DNA of 8,497 nt, taken from the NCBI GenBank assembly GCA_964516635.1, contig CAZEZY010000107.1, forward strand, positions 1 through 8,497, written 5' to 3'. Below, one piece after another: positions 1 through 6,820 of this stretch. The notes beneath the pieces are model-generated. The model ran no database searches. It had not been told where the DNA came from and saw nothing but the letters and a program-made list of their open reading frames with translations. Each line of letters begins with the position of its first letter. Within the stretch, counting starts at the first letter, position 1. This DNA comes from CAZEZY01 sp964516635 (GTDB lineage Bacteria > Pseudomonadota > Gammaproteobacteria > Burkholderiales > Burkholderiaceae_C). The translations under genes were made by a program, and so were the position numbers.

Positions 1-974
1 GGGTCTCCGTTTTCCAGTTCCACCAGCGCAAGCGGACCGGGGTGTTGCCGACCGGCTTCGTCCAGCACCACCCCCAGCGATTCCATGACAGCCGGCGTGA
101 ATGTCGGCAGGATGCTGGGCGCTCGCAGCGCATCCAACTGGAGTCGGTCCGGTTCAAAACGCAGGGTGAAATGGGTCGGCATGCCGGTTTGCCAGCCGAA
201 AGCTTGCATGTAGCGGGCCACCGATCCGATCGCATCGGCCGGGCTGTTCAGCAGATCGACCCGGCCATCGCCATCGTAGTCCACACCATAGAGTCCCCAG
301 TTGCTGGGCATGAACTGGGGCAATCCGATCGCGCCGGCGTAACTGCCGCGCCATTGCGTGGGCGGGGTTGCTGCATCGCGGCTCTTGCGCAGAAAGGCCT
401 CGAGTTCACTCAGGAAGAAGGCTGCCCGCTGTTCGGCCCTGGGATGTTCGGGCGGGAAGTGAAATGCCAGCGTCGTCAGGGCATCCAGCACCCGGAAGCT
501 GCCGGTGTGCTGGCCGTAAAGTGTTTCGACGCCGATGATGCCCACGATCAGCCAGGCGGGCACGCCGAACTCCGATTCGGCCCGACGCAGCACGGCATCG
601 TGCGTCTGCCAGAAACTCAGGCCGGCCTGTAACCGGCGGGGCTCCACAAAGCGGTCGCGGTACACCATCCAGTTGCGTGGCGTACCGGTGGGTGCCGGTC
701 TCATCAGCCGGATGACCTGGTTGTTGCGCTCCGCCGCCTGGATCCATCGCTGGGCCCACTGGTCCTCCCAACCGGCTCGGGCGTCGAGCTCGCGGGCAAA
801 GGCCATGGCCTGATCGTGCTGGGCAAAACGGCCGGCCGATTCGGCGGGCCTGACTTTGGATGAGGCCGACTGGGCGTTGGACAGCAACGGCCACGCGACC
901 GCCAGGCTGGTCAGACAGGCGATCAGGAGTCGGTGAATGGTGGACCGAAAGGCCACAAAAGGCGCGACACGCAT
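1..974 (-). CDS. mltB: Lytic murein transglycosylase B (MltB/Slt35 family), C-terminus cut by window edge
   Basis: Periplasmic glycoside hydrolase family 103 enzyme that cleaves the MurNAc-GlcNAc bond of peptidoglycan to give 1,6-anhydromuramyl ends. The frame stays open to base 1, giving 324 complete codons. Residues 1-34 form a signal peptide: basic residues R10 and R15, a hydrophobic core at 16-31, then a likely signal peptidase I cut after SNA (34). The catalytic motif VGIIGVETLYG carries E150, matching Slt35 E162. The motif GSYAGAIGLPQFMPSN lies at 210-225, followed by an EF-hand-like loop (D232, D234, D236, D240) like the calcium site of Slt35, and SVARYMQAFGW at 251-261. The ATG shares its A with the TGA of the upstream transglutaminase gene (TGATG) and has no Shine-Dalgarno of its own, so translation is probably coupled. 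The family is usually somewhat longer, so only a short C-terminal part should lie outside. Family identity is secure; the MltB subtype rather than another GH103 paralogue is inferred. Confidence 0.93.
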   Translation of the reverse strand, partial: MRVAPFVAFRSTIHRLLIACLTSLAVAWPLLSNAQSASSKVRPAESAGRFAQHDQAMAFARELDARAGWEDQWAQRWIQAAERNNQVIRLMRPAPTGTPRNWMVYRDRFVEPRRLQAGLSFWQTHDAVLRRAESEFGVPAWLIVGIIGVETLYGQHTGSFRVLDALTTLAFHFPPEHPRAEQRAAFFLSELEAFLRKSRDAATPPTQWRGSYAGAIGLPQFMPSNWGLYGVDYDGDGRVDLLNSPADAIGSVARYMQAFGWQTGMPTHFTLRFEPDRLQLDALRAPSILPTFTPAVMESLGVVLDEAGRQHPGPLALVELENGD

Positions 975-3028
975 CAGTGGGCGGTTTGACGGGTGGATGA
1001 GGCGGATGGCAGTGGATGGGGCCAGGGGGGCAGGCGGGCAAACTCCCGCCGAAGCAGGCCGAGCGCCAGGCCCGAATGCGGATCGTAGCGCTGGATTTCC
1101 ATGCGCATCAGCCATTGTGCCCAGGCATCCGCCTTGTCTGCTGGCGAATCATGGGACTTCAACAGGGTCAACAGTTGCCGTGGCGTGGCTTGAGGTGGTA
1201 CCGCCGCGCCGGCACGGATGGCGTTTCGCCGGGCCCGATCAAGCAGCCTCAGCCAAGGGTCCTGAGTGGTGCGCGACCAGGCAGCCCAGACAGTTCCTCC
1301 CAGACTGGCGATCACGAGGACACCGGCCAGCAGGTAAAGCAGGTCGGCCCAGTTCGGTGACGAAAAGCCCAGCTTTTTCAGCAGGTCGAACTGGCGGCTC
1401 TGGGTGTAGTTCAGCACCCACTGGTTCCACCGGTTGTTGGTGGCCTCCCACACGGCTCGAACCTGACGCAGCAGGTACGGATTCATCTGCATGATGGCAC
1501 CTGCCAGGACACCCGGCGGTGCCGATAGGCGGGCGAGTTCGTTGGTTCGGGCGGGCGCGACGTATGCGGTGGGGTCCACGCGGGTCCATCCGGTGTCGGG
1601 CAGCCAGATTTCGGCCCACGCATGGGCGTCGCTCTGCCTCACGGTCCAGACGCCATCCACGGGATTGCGTTCGCCACCGTGGTAGCCCGTCACCACGCGT
1701 GCCGGCACGTCAAGCGCACGCATCAGGATCACGAAGCTGGAGGCGATGTGTTCGCAAAACCCCTGCTTACGATCGAACCAGAATTCGTCGGCGGTGTGTC
1801 GGCCGAACAGCCCTGGCTCCAGGGTGTAGGTGTATCCCCCCGTGCGCAGTCGATCCAGTACCGCCTGAACATAGGGTTGTGGTTGGTCGGGATAACCCAG
1901 TTCCCGCTGCAGATCCTGGGCCAGCTGAAGGGTGCGAGGATTGAAGCCGGGCGGCAGCATCAGGTCTTCCTGCAGCACCAGTTCGCGGTTGTTCGGGCCA
2001 TGTCGGAAACGGGGGTAGGCCACGGCATCGAAGCGCAGCACGTCAGTCAGGGGCCGGCGGACCAGCCACTGCAGGTCGGTGGTGGCCAATGCCGGCTGCC
2101 CGCCCAGTGCGGGCAGCGTGGGCGTGGCTTCCAGCGTCATCACCCAGTGCCGGTTGGTGGGTTCCATGGTGAGTCGGTAGGGAATGCCTTCACCTGCAGT
2201 CTCGACGGGCAGCCTGGTGAGTGTGGGGGGATGGCGTGGGCGCCACTCCAGGCCGTCAAACACGCTCAGCACCGGCCCCCTGAAATAAAGCTGATCCTGT
2301 GACGGGCGTTGATCGTTGCCAAAGGCCACCCGGAATGCAATGCTGTCATCAAGCGCCAGACGGGCAATCTGACCTACCTGCATCTGATCCGACAGCCCGC
2401 TTCGGTTCAGCGCGCTGTTGGTGGGAATCCCCCACAGCGGTGCAAAGCGGGGGAACAGCATGAACAGCACCAGCATGATGGGCGCACCCAGCAGAGCCAT
2501 GCCGCCGGCCAACTGGGCAGCTTTGCCAATCGAAGGGCGCCCCACGGGCATGTGAGCCAGCACCAGACCGGTCAGCAGACCCAGCATCGCCAGCAAGATA
2601 CCCATGGCCGTCAGCAAAGACTGCGAGTGGAAGAAGTGCGTCAGCAGGGTGAAGAAGCCGAGAAAAAAGATCACGAAAGCATCACGGCGGGCGCGCAACT
2701 CAAGGGTCTTCAGGGTCAGCAGCACCACAATCAGTGTCACACCGGCTTCGTACCCGAGTAGAGTCTGGTGGCTCACATACGTGCCGGTCAGTGCCGTGAG
2801 GAGCAGCCCCAGCCGCCAGGGCCAGGCCGGCAGGGCCTGGGCGTTGAGCGCCAGCCGGCCACGCCATACCAGCACGCCCAGCGTCAGCCCCGTGCACCAC
2901 GCCGGGATGTAGGGGGCCTGCATGAACACCACCCAGGCGATCACGGCAAGCAGGAACAAGGTGTCGCGGGCTTCGCGGGGCAAATGGGCCTGGTCGAAGT
3001 AGAGTATCGCGGAGAGGTTCAATGGCAT
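974..3028 (-). CDS. tgpA: TgpA-like membrane transglutaminase (DUF3488 - transglutaminase core - DUF4129)
   Basis: 684-residue inner-membrane protein. About seven hydrophobic segments lie at residues 23-195. A large extracytoplasmic part contains the transglutaminase-like core (about 365-490), then a further membrane helix (about 563-584) and a cytoplasmic tail (about 590-670). The cysteine-histidine-aspartate triad is visible: C425 in KQGFCEHIASSF, H469 in QSDAHAWAEIW and D485 in GWTRVDPTAYV, so the enzyme should be active. Pseudomonas aeruginosa TgpA (PA2873) has this architecture and was reported essential; the true substrate is unknown. The frame is open further upstream to 3187, but the start at 3028 is chosen because GGAGG sits 7 bases before it and because the extra 53 residues are proline/arginine-rich and lie over the DUF58 gene. 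It overlaps the DUF58 gene by 10 bp and mltB by 1 bp. The symbol is given by family resemblance. Confidence 0.92.
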   Translation of the reverse strand: MPLNLSAILYFDQAHLPREARDTLFLLAVIAWVVFMQAPYIPAWCTGLTLGVLVWRGRLALNAQALPAWPWRLGLLLTALTGTYVSHQTLLGYEAGVTLIVVLLTLKTLELRARRDAFVIFFLGFFTLLTHFFHSQSLLTAMGILLAMLGLLTGLVLAHMPVGRPSIGKAAQLAGGMALLGAPIMLVLFMLFPRFAPLWGIPTNSALNRSGLSDQMQVGQIARLALDDSIAFRVAFGNDQRPSQDQLYFRGPVLSVFDGLEWRPRHPPTLTRLPVETAGEGIPYRLTMEPTNRHWVMTLEATPTLPALGGQPALATTDLQWLVRRPLTDVLRFDAVAYPRFRHGPNNRELVLQEDLMLPPGFNPRTLQLAQDLQRELGYPDQPQPYVQAVLDRLRTGGYTYTLEPGLFGRHTADEFWFDRKQGFCEHIASSFVILMRALDVPARVVTGYHGGERNPVDGVWTVRQSDAHAWAEIWLPDTGWTRVDPTAYVAPARTNELARLSAPPGVLAGAIMQMNPYLLRQVRAVWEATNNRWNQWVLNYTQSRQFDLLKKLGFSSPNWADLLYLLAGVLVIASLGGTVWAAWSRTTQDPWLRLLDRARRNAIRAGAAVPPQATPRQLLTLLKSHDSPADKADAWAQWLMRMEIQRYDPHSGLALGLLRREFARLPPWPHPLPSASSTRQTAH

Positions 3029-4023
3029 GCCAGGGCCTCCAGGCAACGCTGGCGGTGCAAGGGCCCCTGGCCTGGGGCAATCCGTGCTTCGCCCACTTTC
3101 AGTCCGTAGCGCAGCCCCATGTCTTCGGCTTGCAACACCCAGGCGCACAGGCGTGAGCGCTGGCCTTCCAGGTCGTGGATCCCGCAAGTCTCGGCATTCA
3201 GCCAGACCTCACCAGCGGTCGGTCGGCTGAATGAGCGGCTTACCCACTGGTCGGGAGCATCGTTGTCCTGACGGGCTGCTTTTTTCCAGACCACCCACTT
3301 GAGGGGGTCGCCCCGACGATAGGGCCTGACGCCGTCGATCTCGTCTTGTCGCTCGCCTGCCGACTGGGCCGGCACGAGCCCTTCTTCGTCATTCGCTGCA
3401 GGTGACAACGGGGGGGCCGGTGTTTCGGGCGCCGGGTATACCCAGACCTGAGTCGTGGGTCGCCACCAGTGCCAGACCCGGAAGGTCCCCAGCGGAAATC
3501 GGGTTTCGACGCTGAGGGGAGGCACTGTCCAGCAGCCACGTTCCCGGGTGGGCCAGGCCAGAGCCACCGTTTCCAGTGACCTGGCGGGTGCATCGGCCCA
3601 CACCGCAGGAGACTTGGCACCCCGTGTGGGTCTTGAGCCCGTTTCCCACCAGTTCAGAGCGATGCCGTAGCGGTGTTTGCGAGAGGGATTCTGGATGCGC
3701 ACCTCAACCGGAGCGGGTTGACCCGCAAACACAGGTTCCCCGGCCTGCATCATGAATTGGAGGCCTCGCAGGTTGTTGTGGGCCATATGCATGCCGACCA
3801 CCGCACAGCCGGCAATCAGGAAGGTGAGCAGGTAGCCGAGGTTGAGCTGGTAGTTGATGCTGCCCACCAGCAGCAGCACAACGGTGATCGCCAGCATCCA
3901 GCCCGGACGGGTGGGCAGGATGTAGAGATTGCGATGCGTGAGCGTGGTGTGGTCGCAGGGGGGGAGGCGCTTGAGCCACCACTGCTGCCAGCGTTGCATC
4001 CCGCGTGCGTTTCGGGCTTCCAT
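3019..4023 (-). CDS. DUF58 domain membrane protein of the MoxR-TgpA cassette
   Basis: 334-residue protein with two closely spaced membrane segments (about 42-56 and 62-80) followed by a soluble region. The DUF58 signature is clear at 228-251: DEIDGVRPYRRGDPLKWVVW followed by KKAAR, in which the GxxxYxxGDxxKxxxW core is characteristic. The family is nearly always encoded beside a MoxR AAA+ ATPase and often a transglutaminase, and is thought to act with them in envelope functions or protein-complex assembly; no biochemical activity is established. The ATG follows the TAG of the MoxR gene after a single base (TAGGATG) and has no strong Shine-Dalgarno, so translation is probably coupled to the upstream gene. 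An internal ATG at 3999 is possible and would remove eight residues. The last 10 bases contain the start of the transglutaminase gene. Confidence 0.9.
   Translation of the reverse strand: MEARNARGMQRWQQWWLKRLPPCDHTTLTHRNLYILPTRPGWMLAITVVLLLVGSINYQLNLGYLLTFLIAGCAVVGMHMAHNNLRGLQFMMQAGEPVFAGQPAPVEVRIQNPSRKHRYGIALNWWETGSRPTRGAKSPAVWADAPARSLETVALAWPTRERGCWTVPPLSVETRFPLGTFRVWHWWRPTTQVWVYPAPETPAPPLSPAANDEEGLVPAQSAGERQDEIDGVRPYRRGDPLKWVVWKKAARQDNDAPDQWVSRSFSRPTAGEVWLNAETCGIHDLEGQRSRLCAWVLQAEDMGLRYGLKVGEARIAPGQGPLHRQRCLEALACH
3036..3040 (-). promoter_or_regulatory. Ribosome binding site that fixes the transglutaminase start
   Basis: On the minus strand GGAGG lies 7 bases before the ATG at 3028, inside the DUF58 reading frame. 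It is the best Shine-Dalgarno in the left operon and decides in favour of the 684-residue protein over a start at 3187. Confidence 0.8.
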
Positions 4024-4024
4024 C

Positions 4025-4948
4025 CTAAGGCAGGGGGATGGCCGCCATCATGGCCTTGACCTGTTCCCAGGCACTTCGGCCGGCCAGGCCCACTGACACC
4101 AGCCGGTGGGCCGCCGTCTGTGGCAGGACCGCCTGGATGTCGTCGGGCGCCACGTAACGCCGCCCCTCGATCAGCGCCCTGGCCTTGGCGGCTCGCAGGA
4201 TGGCCAGGCCTGCACGGGGGCTGAGCCCCTGCACGAACCACTGACCGTTGCGTGTGGCATCCAGAAGATCCTGCAGGTATTCGAGGACCGGATCGGATGC
4301 ACTCACCTGGTTCACGGCCTGTTGCAAGCTGGCCAGTTGTTCGGCCGTCAGAAGAGCCGGGATCGTGGCCAGCAACTGACGACGGTCCTGGCCGAGCAGC
4401 AACTGCCTCTCGGCATCACGCCCCGGATAACCCAGGCTCAGGCGCATCAGAAACCGGTCCAGCTGGGACTCAGGCAGCGCGTGAGTGCCCAGCTGGTCGT
4501 GCGGATTCTGCGTGGCGATCACGAAGAACGGGTGGGGCAGAGGGCGGGTCTCGCCTTCGACCGACACCTGTTTTTCCTCCATGGCCTCCAGCAGGGCGCT
4601 CTGGGTTTTCGGGCTGGCCCGGTTGATCTCGTCAGCCAGCAGGACCTGGGCAAACAGAGGTCCAGGATGAAAAACGAAACCCTGCCGTTCCCGGTTGAAG
4701 ACCGACACCCCCATGAGGTCGGTGGGCATCAGGTCCGGGGTGAACTGCACCCGGGAGAAATCCAGGCCGAACGTCCGGGCCAGCGCCTGGGCGAGCGTGG
4801 TTTTGCCGACGCCGGGCACGTCTTCGATCAGCAGATGGCCGCCAGCCAGCAGGCAGGTCACGGCATCGCGGATCTGGTGCTCCTTTCCGACAATGACCGT
4901 GGTAAGCTGACGGAACAAAGAGGAGATGATGTGTTGCGGCGCATCCAT
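4025..4948 (-). CDS. MoxR-family AAA+ ATPase
   Basis: Cytoplasmic AAA+ ATPase of the MoxR group, probably a chaperone-like factor acting on partners encoded downstream. With the start at 4948 it has 307 residues, normal for the family. Visible motifs are Walker A DVPGVGKTT (K49), Walker B LLADEINRA (D106, E107), sensor 1 ATQNP (N148), arginine finger in ESQLDRF (R165) and sensor 2 LSPRAG (R245). The start at 4948 gives MDAPQHIISSLFRQ before the conserved VIVGKE, as in typical MoxR proteins. In-frame upstream alternatives are ATG at 4978 and GTG at 4987; these would overlap the divergent HDAC-family gene and add residues not expected for the family. None of the three has a good Shine-Dalgarno, so the start is less certain than the gene. 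It is first in the four-gene minus-strand operon. Confidence 0.93.
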   Translation of the reverse strand: MDAPQHIISSLFRQLTTVIVGKEHQIRDAVTCLLAGGHLLIEDVPGVGKTTLAQALARTFGLDFSRVQFTPDLMPTDLMGVSVFNRERQGFVFHPGPLFAQVLLADEINRASPKTQSALLEAMEEKQVSVEGETRPLPHPFFVIATQNPHDQLGTHALPESQLDRFLMRLSLGYPGRDAERQLLLGQDRRQLLATIPALLTAEQLASLQQAVNQVSASDPVLEYLQDLLDATRNGQWFVQGLSPRAGLAILRAAKARALIEGRRYVAPDDIQAVLPQTAAHRLVSVGLAGRSAWEQVKAMMAAIPLP

Positions 4949-4976
4949 GACGTGACGATACCGTAAAAAGGCTGCC
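4949..4976. promoter_or_regulatory. 28-bp divergent gap between the MoxR operon and the HDAC-family operon
   Basis: The only non-coding DNA between the two divergent blocks. It holds AAAAAGG at 4965-4971, five bases before the ATG at 4977, which can serve as ribosome binding site for the plus-strand gene. The gap is too short for two divergent sigma70 promoters, so the -35 and possibly -10 elements must lie inside the opposing coding sequences. I found only weak candidates: on the plus strand TTGCGG at 4934 with GATACC at 4957 (17-bp spacer), and an AT-rich patch at about 4990-4999 that could feed the minus operon. No promoter can be named with confidence. Confidence 0.4.
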
Positions 4977-5927
4977 ATGAATTCCACGGGTTATTTTTCA
5001 CACAGGACATGTTTGAAGCACGAAATGGGCGCAGGTCATCCGGAGTGTCCTGAACGCATCGGGGCCATCGAAGACCGGCTGCTCATCACAGGACTGGGCG
5101 ATGCCCTTGACCGACGGGAGCCCACACCGGCCTCCGTGGCCGAGCTGGAACTGGCCCACAGCCGCATGTACATCGCCGCCATTCGGGGGCTCACCGACGA
5201 GCTCCGGGAAGAAGTGCTGGCTGGTGGCCCGACCCACACCCAGCTCGACCCGGACACTTCCATCAACGTGCACAGCTGGGAAGCGGCACTGCTGTCGGCC
5301 GGGGCGGCCATCGACGCCACCGATGCCGTGATCGCTGGCGAGATGGAAAACGCCTTCTGCGCCGTCAGACCGCCAGGCCATCATGCCTGCCGGGACAAGG
5401 CGATGGGCTTCTGCATTTTCAACAACGTGGCCCTGGCTGCGAAGCATGCCCTGGAGCGTCACGGCTTGAGTCGGGTGGCGATCATCGACTTCGACGTTCA
5501 CCACGGCAACGGCACCGAAGACATCGTCGCGGGCGATGACCGGATCCTGATGTGCAGCTTCTACCAACACCCGTACTACCCGGAATGGCCGCACGCCAAT
5601 GCCAGCAATCTCGTCAACCTGCCTGTGCCTGCCTACAGCAAAGGCATGGACATCCGCGAGTTGATCGACACCGCCTGGCTGCCCCGTCTGGAAGCTCATC
5701 GTCCGGAGATGATCTTCATCAGTGCCGGTTTCGATGCCCACCGTGAGGATGACATGGGTCAGCTCGGGCTGGTGGAGCAGGATTATGTCTGGATGACCCA
5801 GCAGCTCAAGCAGGTGGCCAGGCGCCATGCCCAGGGGCGTATCGTCAGCATCCTCGAAGGCGGCTACAACCTCAGTGCACTGGCCCGTAGTGTCGAGGCC
5901 CATATCCGGGTGCTGGCCGATCTCTGA
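4977..5927 (+). CDS. HDAC-superfamily zinc deacylase (class II-like histone deacetylase family protein)
   Basis: 316-residue zinc hydrolase of the arginase/deacetylase fold, expected to remove acyl groups from an acyl-lysine, acylpolyamine or related amide in the cytoplasm. The active site is complete: RPPGHHA (H135, H136), DFDVHHGNGT (zinc ligands D173 and H175), SAGFDAH (zinc ligand D253) and EGGYNLS (catalytic Y297). The N-terminal segment HPECPERIGAIEDRL is the usual family substrate-rim motif. The length matches the short bacterial class II-like group (relatives include Bordetella/Alcaligenes HDAH, which is longer, and acetylpolyamine amidohydrolases). The substrate cannot be read from sequence. 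The ATG is preceded by AAAAAGG. The stop lies 18 bp before the crotonase gene, so the two are probably co-transcribed. AcuC-type or acetylpolyamine specificity are the alternatives. Confidence 0.92.
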   Translation: MNSTGYFSHRTCLKHEMGAGHPECPERIGAIEDRLLITGLGDALDRREPTPASVAELELAHSRMYIAAIRGLTDELREEVLAGGPTHTQLDPDTSINVHSWEAALLSAGAAIDATDAVIAGEMENAFCAVRPPGHHACRDKAMGFCIFNNVALAAKHALERHGLSRVAIIDFDVHHGNGTEDIVAGDDRILMCSFYQHPYYPEWPHANASNLVNLPVPAYSKGMDIRELIDTAWLPRLEAHRPEMIFISAGFDAHREDDMGQLGLVEQDYVWMTQQLKQVARRHAQGRIVSILEGGYNLSALARSVEAHIRVLADL

Positions 5928-5945
5928 GATGCCGAGGTTTTTCCC

Positions 5946-6734
5946 ATGAGTTCTGATGATCCCATCCTGCTGCACACCCGCGATGACCGTGGTGTGCACA
6001 CCCTCACGCTCAACACCCCGAAGGCTTTCAATGCCCTGAGTGAAGCCATGCTTGCGGCCTTGTCTTCGGCGCTCGACGAAGTCGCCCGGGACGAGTCGGC
6101 CCGGCTGGTGGTTCTGGCGGCTGCCGGCAAGGCTTTCTGTGCCGGACACAACCTGAAGGAGATGAAGGCCCATCCCTCGCTGGCCTACTACCAGCAGCTG
6201 TTTGCCCAGTGTTCCCGGATGATGATGCAGATCCAGCGGCTCCCGGTGCCGGTGATTGCCCGGGTTCAGGGCCTGGCCACGGCAGCTGGTTGTCAGCTGG
6301 TGGCGCAGTGCGATCTCGCGGTGGCCGTCGAAGAGGCCCGCTTTGGCGTCAATGGCATCGACGTGGGCCTGTTCTGTGCCACACCCAGCGTGCCTCTGGT
6401 TCGCAACGTGCCCACCAAGGTGGCGATGGAGATGCTGCTGACCGGTGAATTCATGTCGGCACAGGAGGCCCGGGCGCGTGGGCTGGTCAATCGGGTGGTG
6501 GCTGCCGACGCACTGGATGCCGAGGTCGAGCGTCTGGCGGCTTCCATCCTGGCCAAGCCGCGCGAAGCCATTGCCATGGGCAAGGCGGTGTTCTATCAGC
6601 ACCGTGAAACCGGTATCGAAGCCGCCTATCAGCTGGCCGGACAGACCATGGCCTGCAACATGGTTCATGACGTTGCTCAGGAGGGTGTGCAGGCTTTTAT
6701 CGAGAAACGCTCACCTTCCTGGAAAGTTATTTAA
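5946..6734 (+). CDS. ECHDC3-like enoyl-CoA hydratase/isomerase family protein lacking canonical catalytic glutamates
   Basis: 262-residue crotonase-fold protein. CoA-binding and oxyanion-hole elements are present: KAFCAGHNLKEM at 62-73 (backbone NH of G67) and GLATAAGCQLVAQCD at 109-123 (G115). The C-terminal helix ends in FIEKRSPSW, typical of the family. Aligned by eye with rat mitochondrial ECHS1, the two catalytic glutamates E144 and E164 are replaced by Q117 and G137. The sequence (TAAGCQLVA, VGLFCATPSV, MEMLLTGE) instead resembles the ECHDC3 group, which keeps the fold but has no firmly assigned reaction. It should therefore not be called a normal hydratase. GAGG at 5934-5937 lies 8 bp before the ATG; the gene follows the HDAC-family gene by 18 bp. 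Its stop is followed by the etf regulatory region. Confidence 0.9.
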   Translation: MSSDDPILLHTRDDRGVHTLTLNTPKAFNALSEAMLAALSSALDEVARDESARLVVLAAAGKAFCAGHNLKEMKAHPSLAYYQQLFAQCSRMMMQIQRLPVPVIARVQGLATAAGCQLVAQCDLAVAVEEARFGVNGIDVGLFCATPSVPLVRNVPTKVAMEMLLTGEFMSAQEARARGLVNRVVAADALDAEVERLAASILAKPREAIAMGKAVFYQHRETGIEAAYQLAGQTMACNMVHDVAQEGVQAFIEKRSPSWKVI

Positions 6735-6744
6735 TATCATCAAA

Positions 6745-6756
6745 TGACACTTGTCA
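6745..6756. repeat. Short inverted repeat over the -35 box
   Basis: TGACA-CT-TGTCA, with 5-bp perfect arms and a 2-bp spacer. Its right arm overlaps the -35 hexamer TTGTCA of the predicted etfBA promoter. It could be an operator half-site pair or chance; arms this short carry little weight. Confidence 0.35.
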
Positions 6757-6779
6757 GGGTTATTGGGGTTCCCTATAAT
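6751..6779 (+). promoter_or_regulatory. Predicted sigma70 promoter of etfBA
   Basis: The -35 TTGTCA at 6751-6756 matches TTGACA at 5 of 6 positions. The -10 TATAAT at 6774-6779 is a perfect match, and the spacer is the optimal 17 bp. Transcription would begin near 6786 and leave a leader of about 95 nt before etfB. This is the strongest promoter match I could find in the window and lies just after the crotonase stop codon, so etfBA can be expressed independently of the upstream pair. Confidence 0.75.
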
Positions 6780-6782
6780 CAC

Positions 6783-6806
6783 AAAAAAGAACGGTCGTTC
6801 GTTTTT
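6783..6806. promoter_or_regulatory. Imperfect inverted repeat at the predicted start site (operator candidate)
   Basis: The core GAACG-GT-CGTTC at 6789-6800 extends outward, after one mismatched pair, into an A5 tract on the left and a T5 tract on the right, giving 11-bp arms with one mismatch. It covers the predicted transcription start, where a bound repressor would block initiation. The ACG/CGT core suits a TetR-family acyl-CoA regulator (FadP- or LiuQ-like, named from memory and not tested). The alternative reading is a weak bidirectional terminator, since T7 follows at 6802-6808, but the stem is short and the loop would be tight. Confidence 0.55.
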
Positions 6807-6813
6807 TTCGTCG

Positions 6814-6819
6814 TACAAT
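6814..6819 (+). promoter_or_regulatory. Possible second -10 box (TACAAT)
   Basis: TACAAT matches the -10 consensus at 5 of 6 positions and lies directly before the perfect palindrome. No convincing -35 is present at 16-18 bp upstream (ACGGTC at the 17-bp position), and there is no extended -10 TGn. A second promoter is therefore possible but would be weak or activator-dependent. Confidence 0.3.
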
Positions 6820-6820
6820 C

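Noticed and set aside
906..926. Lipobox (LIAC, cysteine 20) in the MltB N-terminus
   Set aside because: Only four hydrophobic residues separate R15 from the cysteine and the hydrophobic core continues past it to residue 31, so signal peptidase I cleavage near residue 34 fits better; a lipoprotein form cannot be fully excluded.
406..1041. 211-codon open frame on the minus strand in a different frame from mltB
   Set aside because: Pro/Arg/Gly-rich shadow; the mltB frame has the signal peptide, catalytic motif and calcium loop.
3029..3187. N-terminal extension of the transglutaminase gene to a start at 3187
   Set aside because: It lies over the conserved DUF58 C-terminal half, encodes a Pro/Arg-rich stretch, and the internal ATG at 3028 has GGAGG at ideal spacing.
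4998..6668. 556-codon open frame on the minus strand across the HDAC-family and crotonase genes
   Set aside because: It is antisense to two clearly conserved genes, its translation is low-complexity and rich in His, Gln and Gly with no recognisable motif, and long antisense frames are common in high-GC DNA with strong third-position bias.
6756..6774. AGGG...CCCT hairpin between the -35 and -10 boxes
   Set aside because: Four-base-pair stem with an 11-base loop and no T tract; likely chance within the promoter spacer.
6801..6808. T7 run as an intrinsic terminator for the HDAC-crotonase pair
   Set aside because: The preceding stem has only 4-5 base pairs and a 2-4 base loop and overlaps the predicted start site of the etf promoter, so an operator is the better reading; kept as an alternative in the feature entry.
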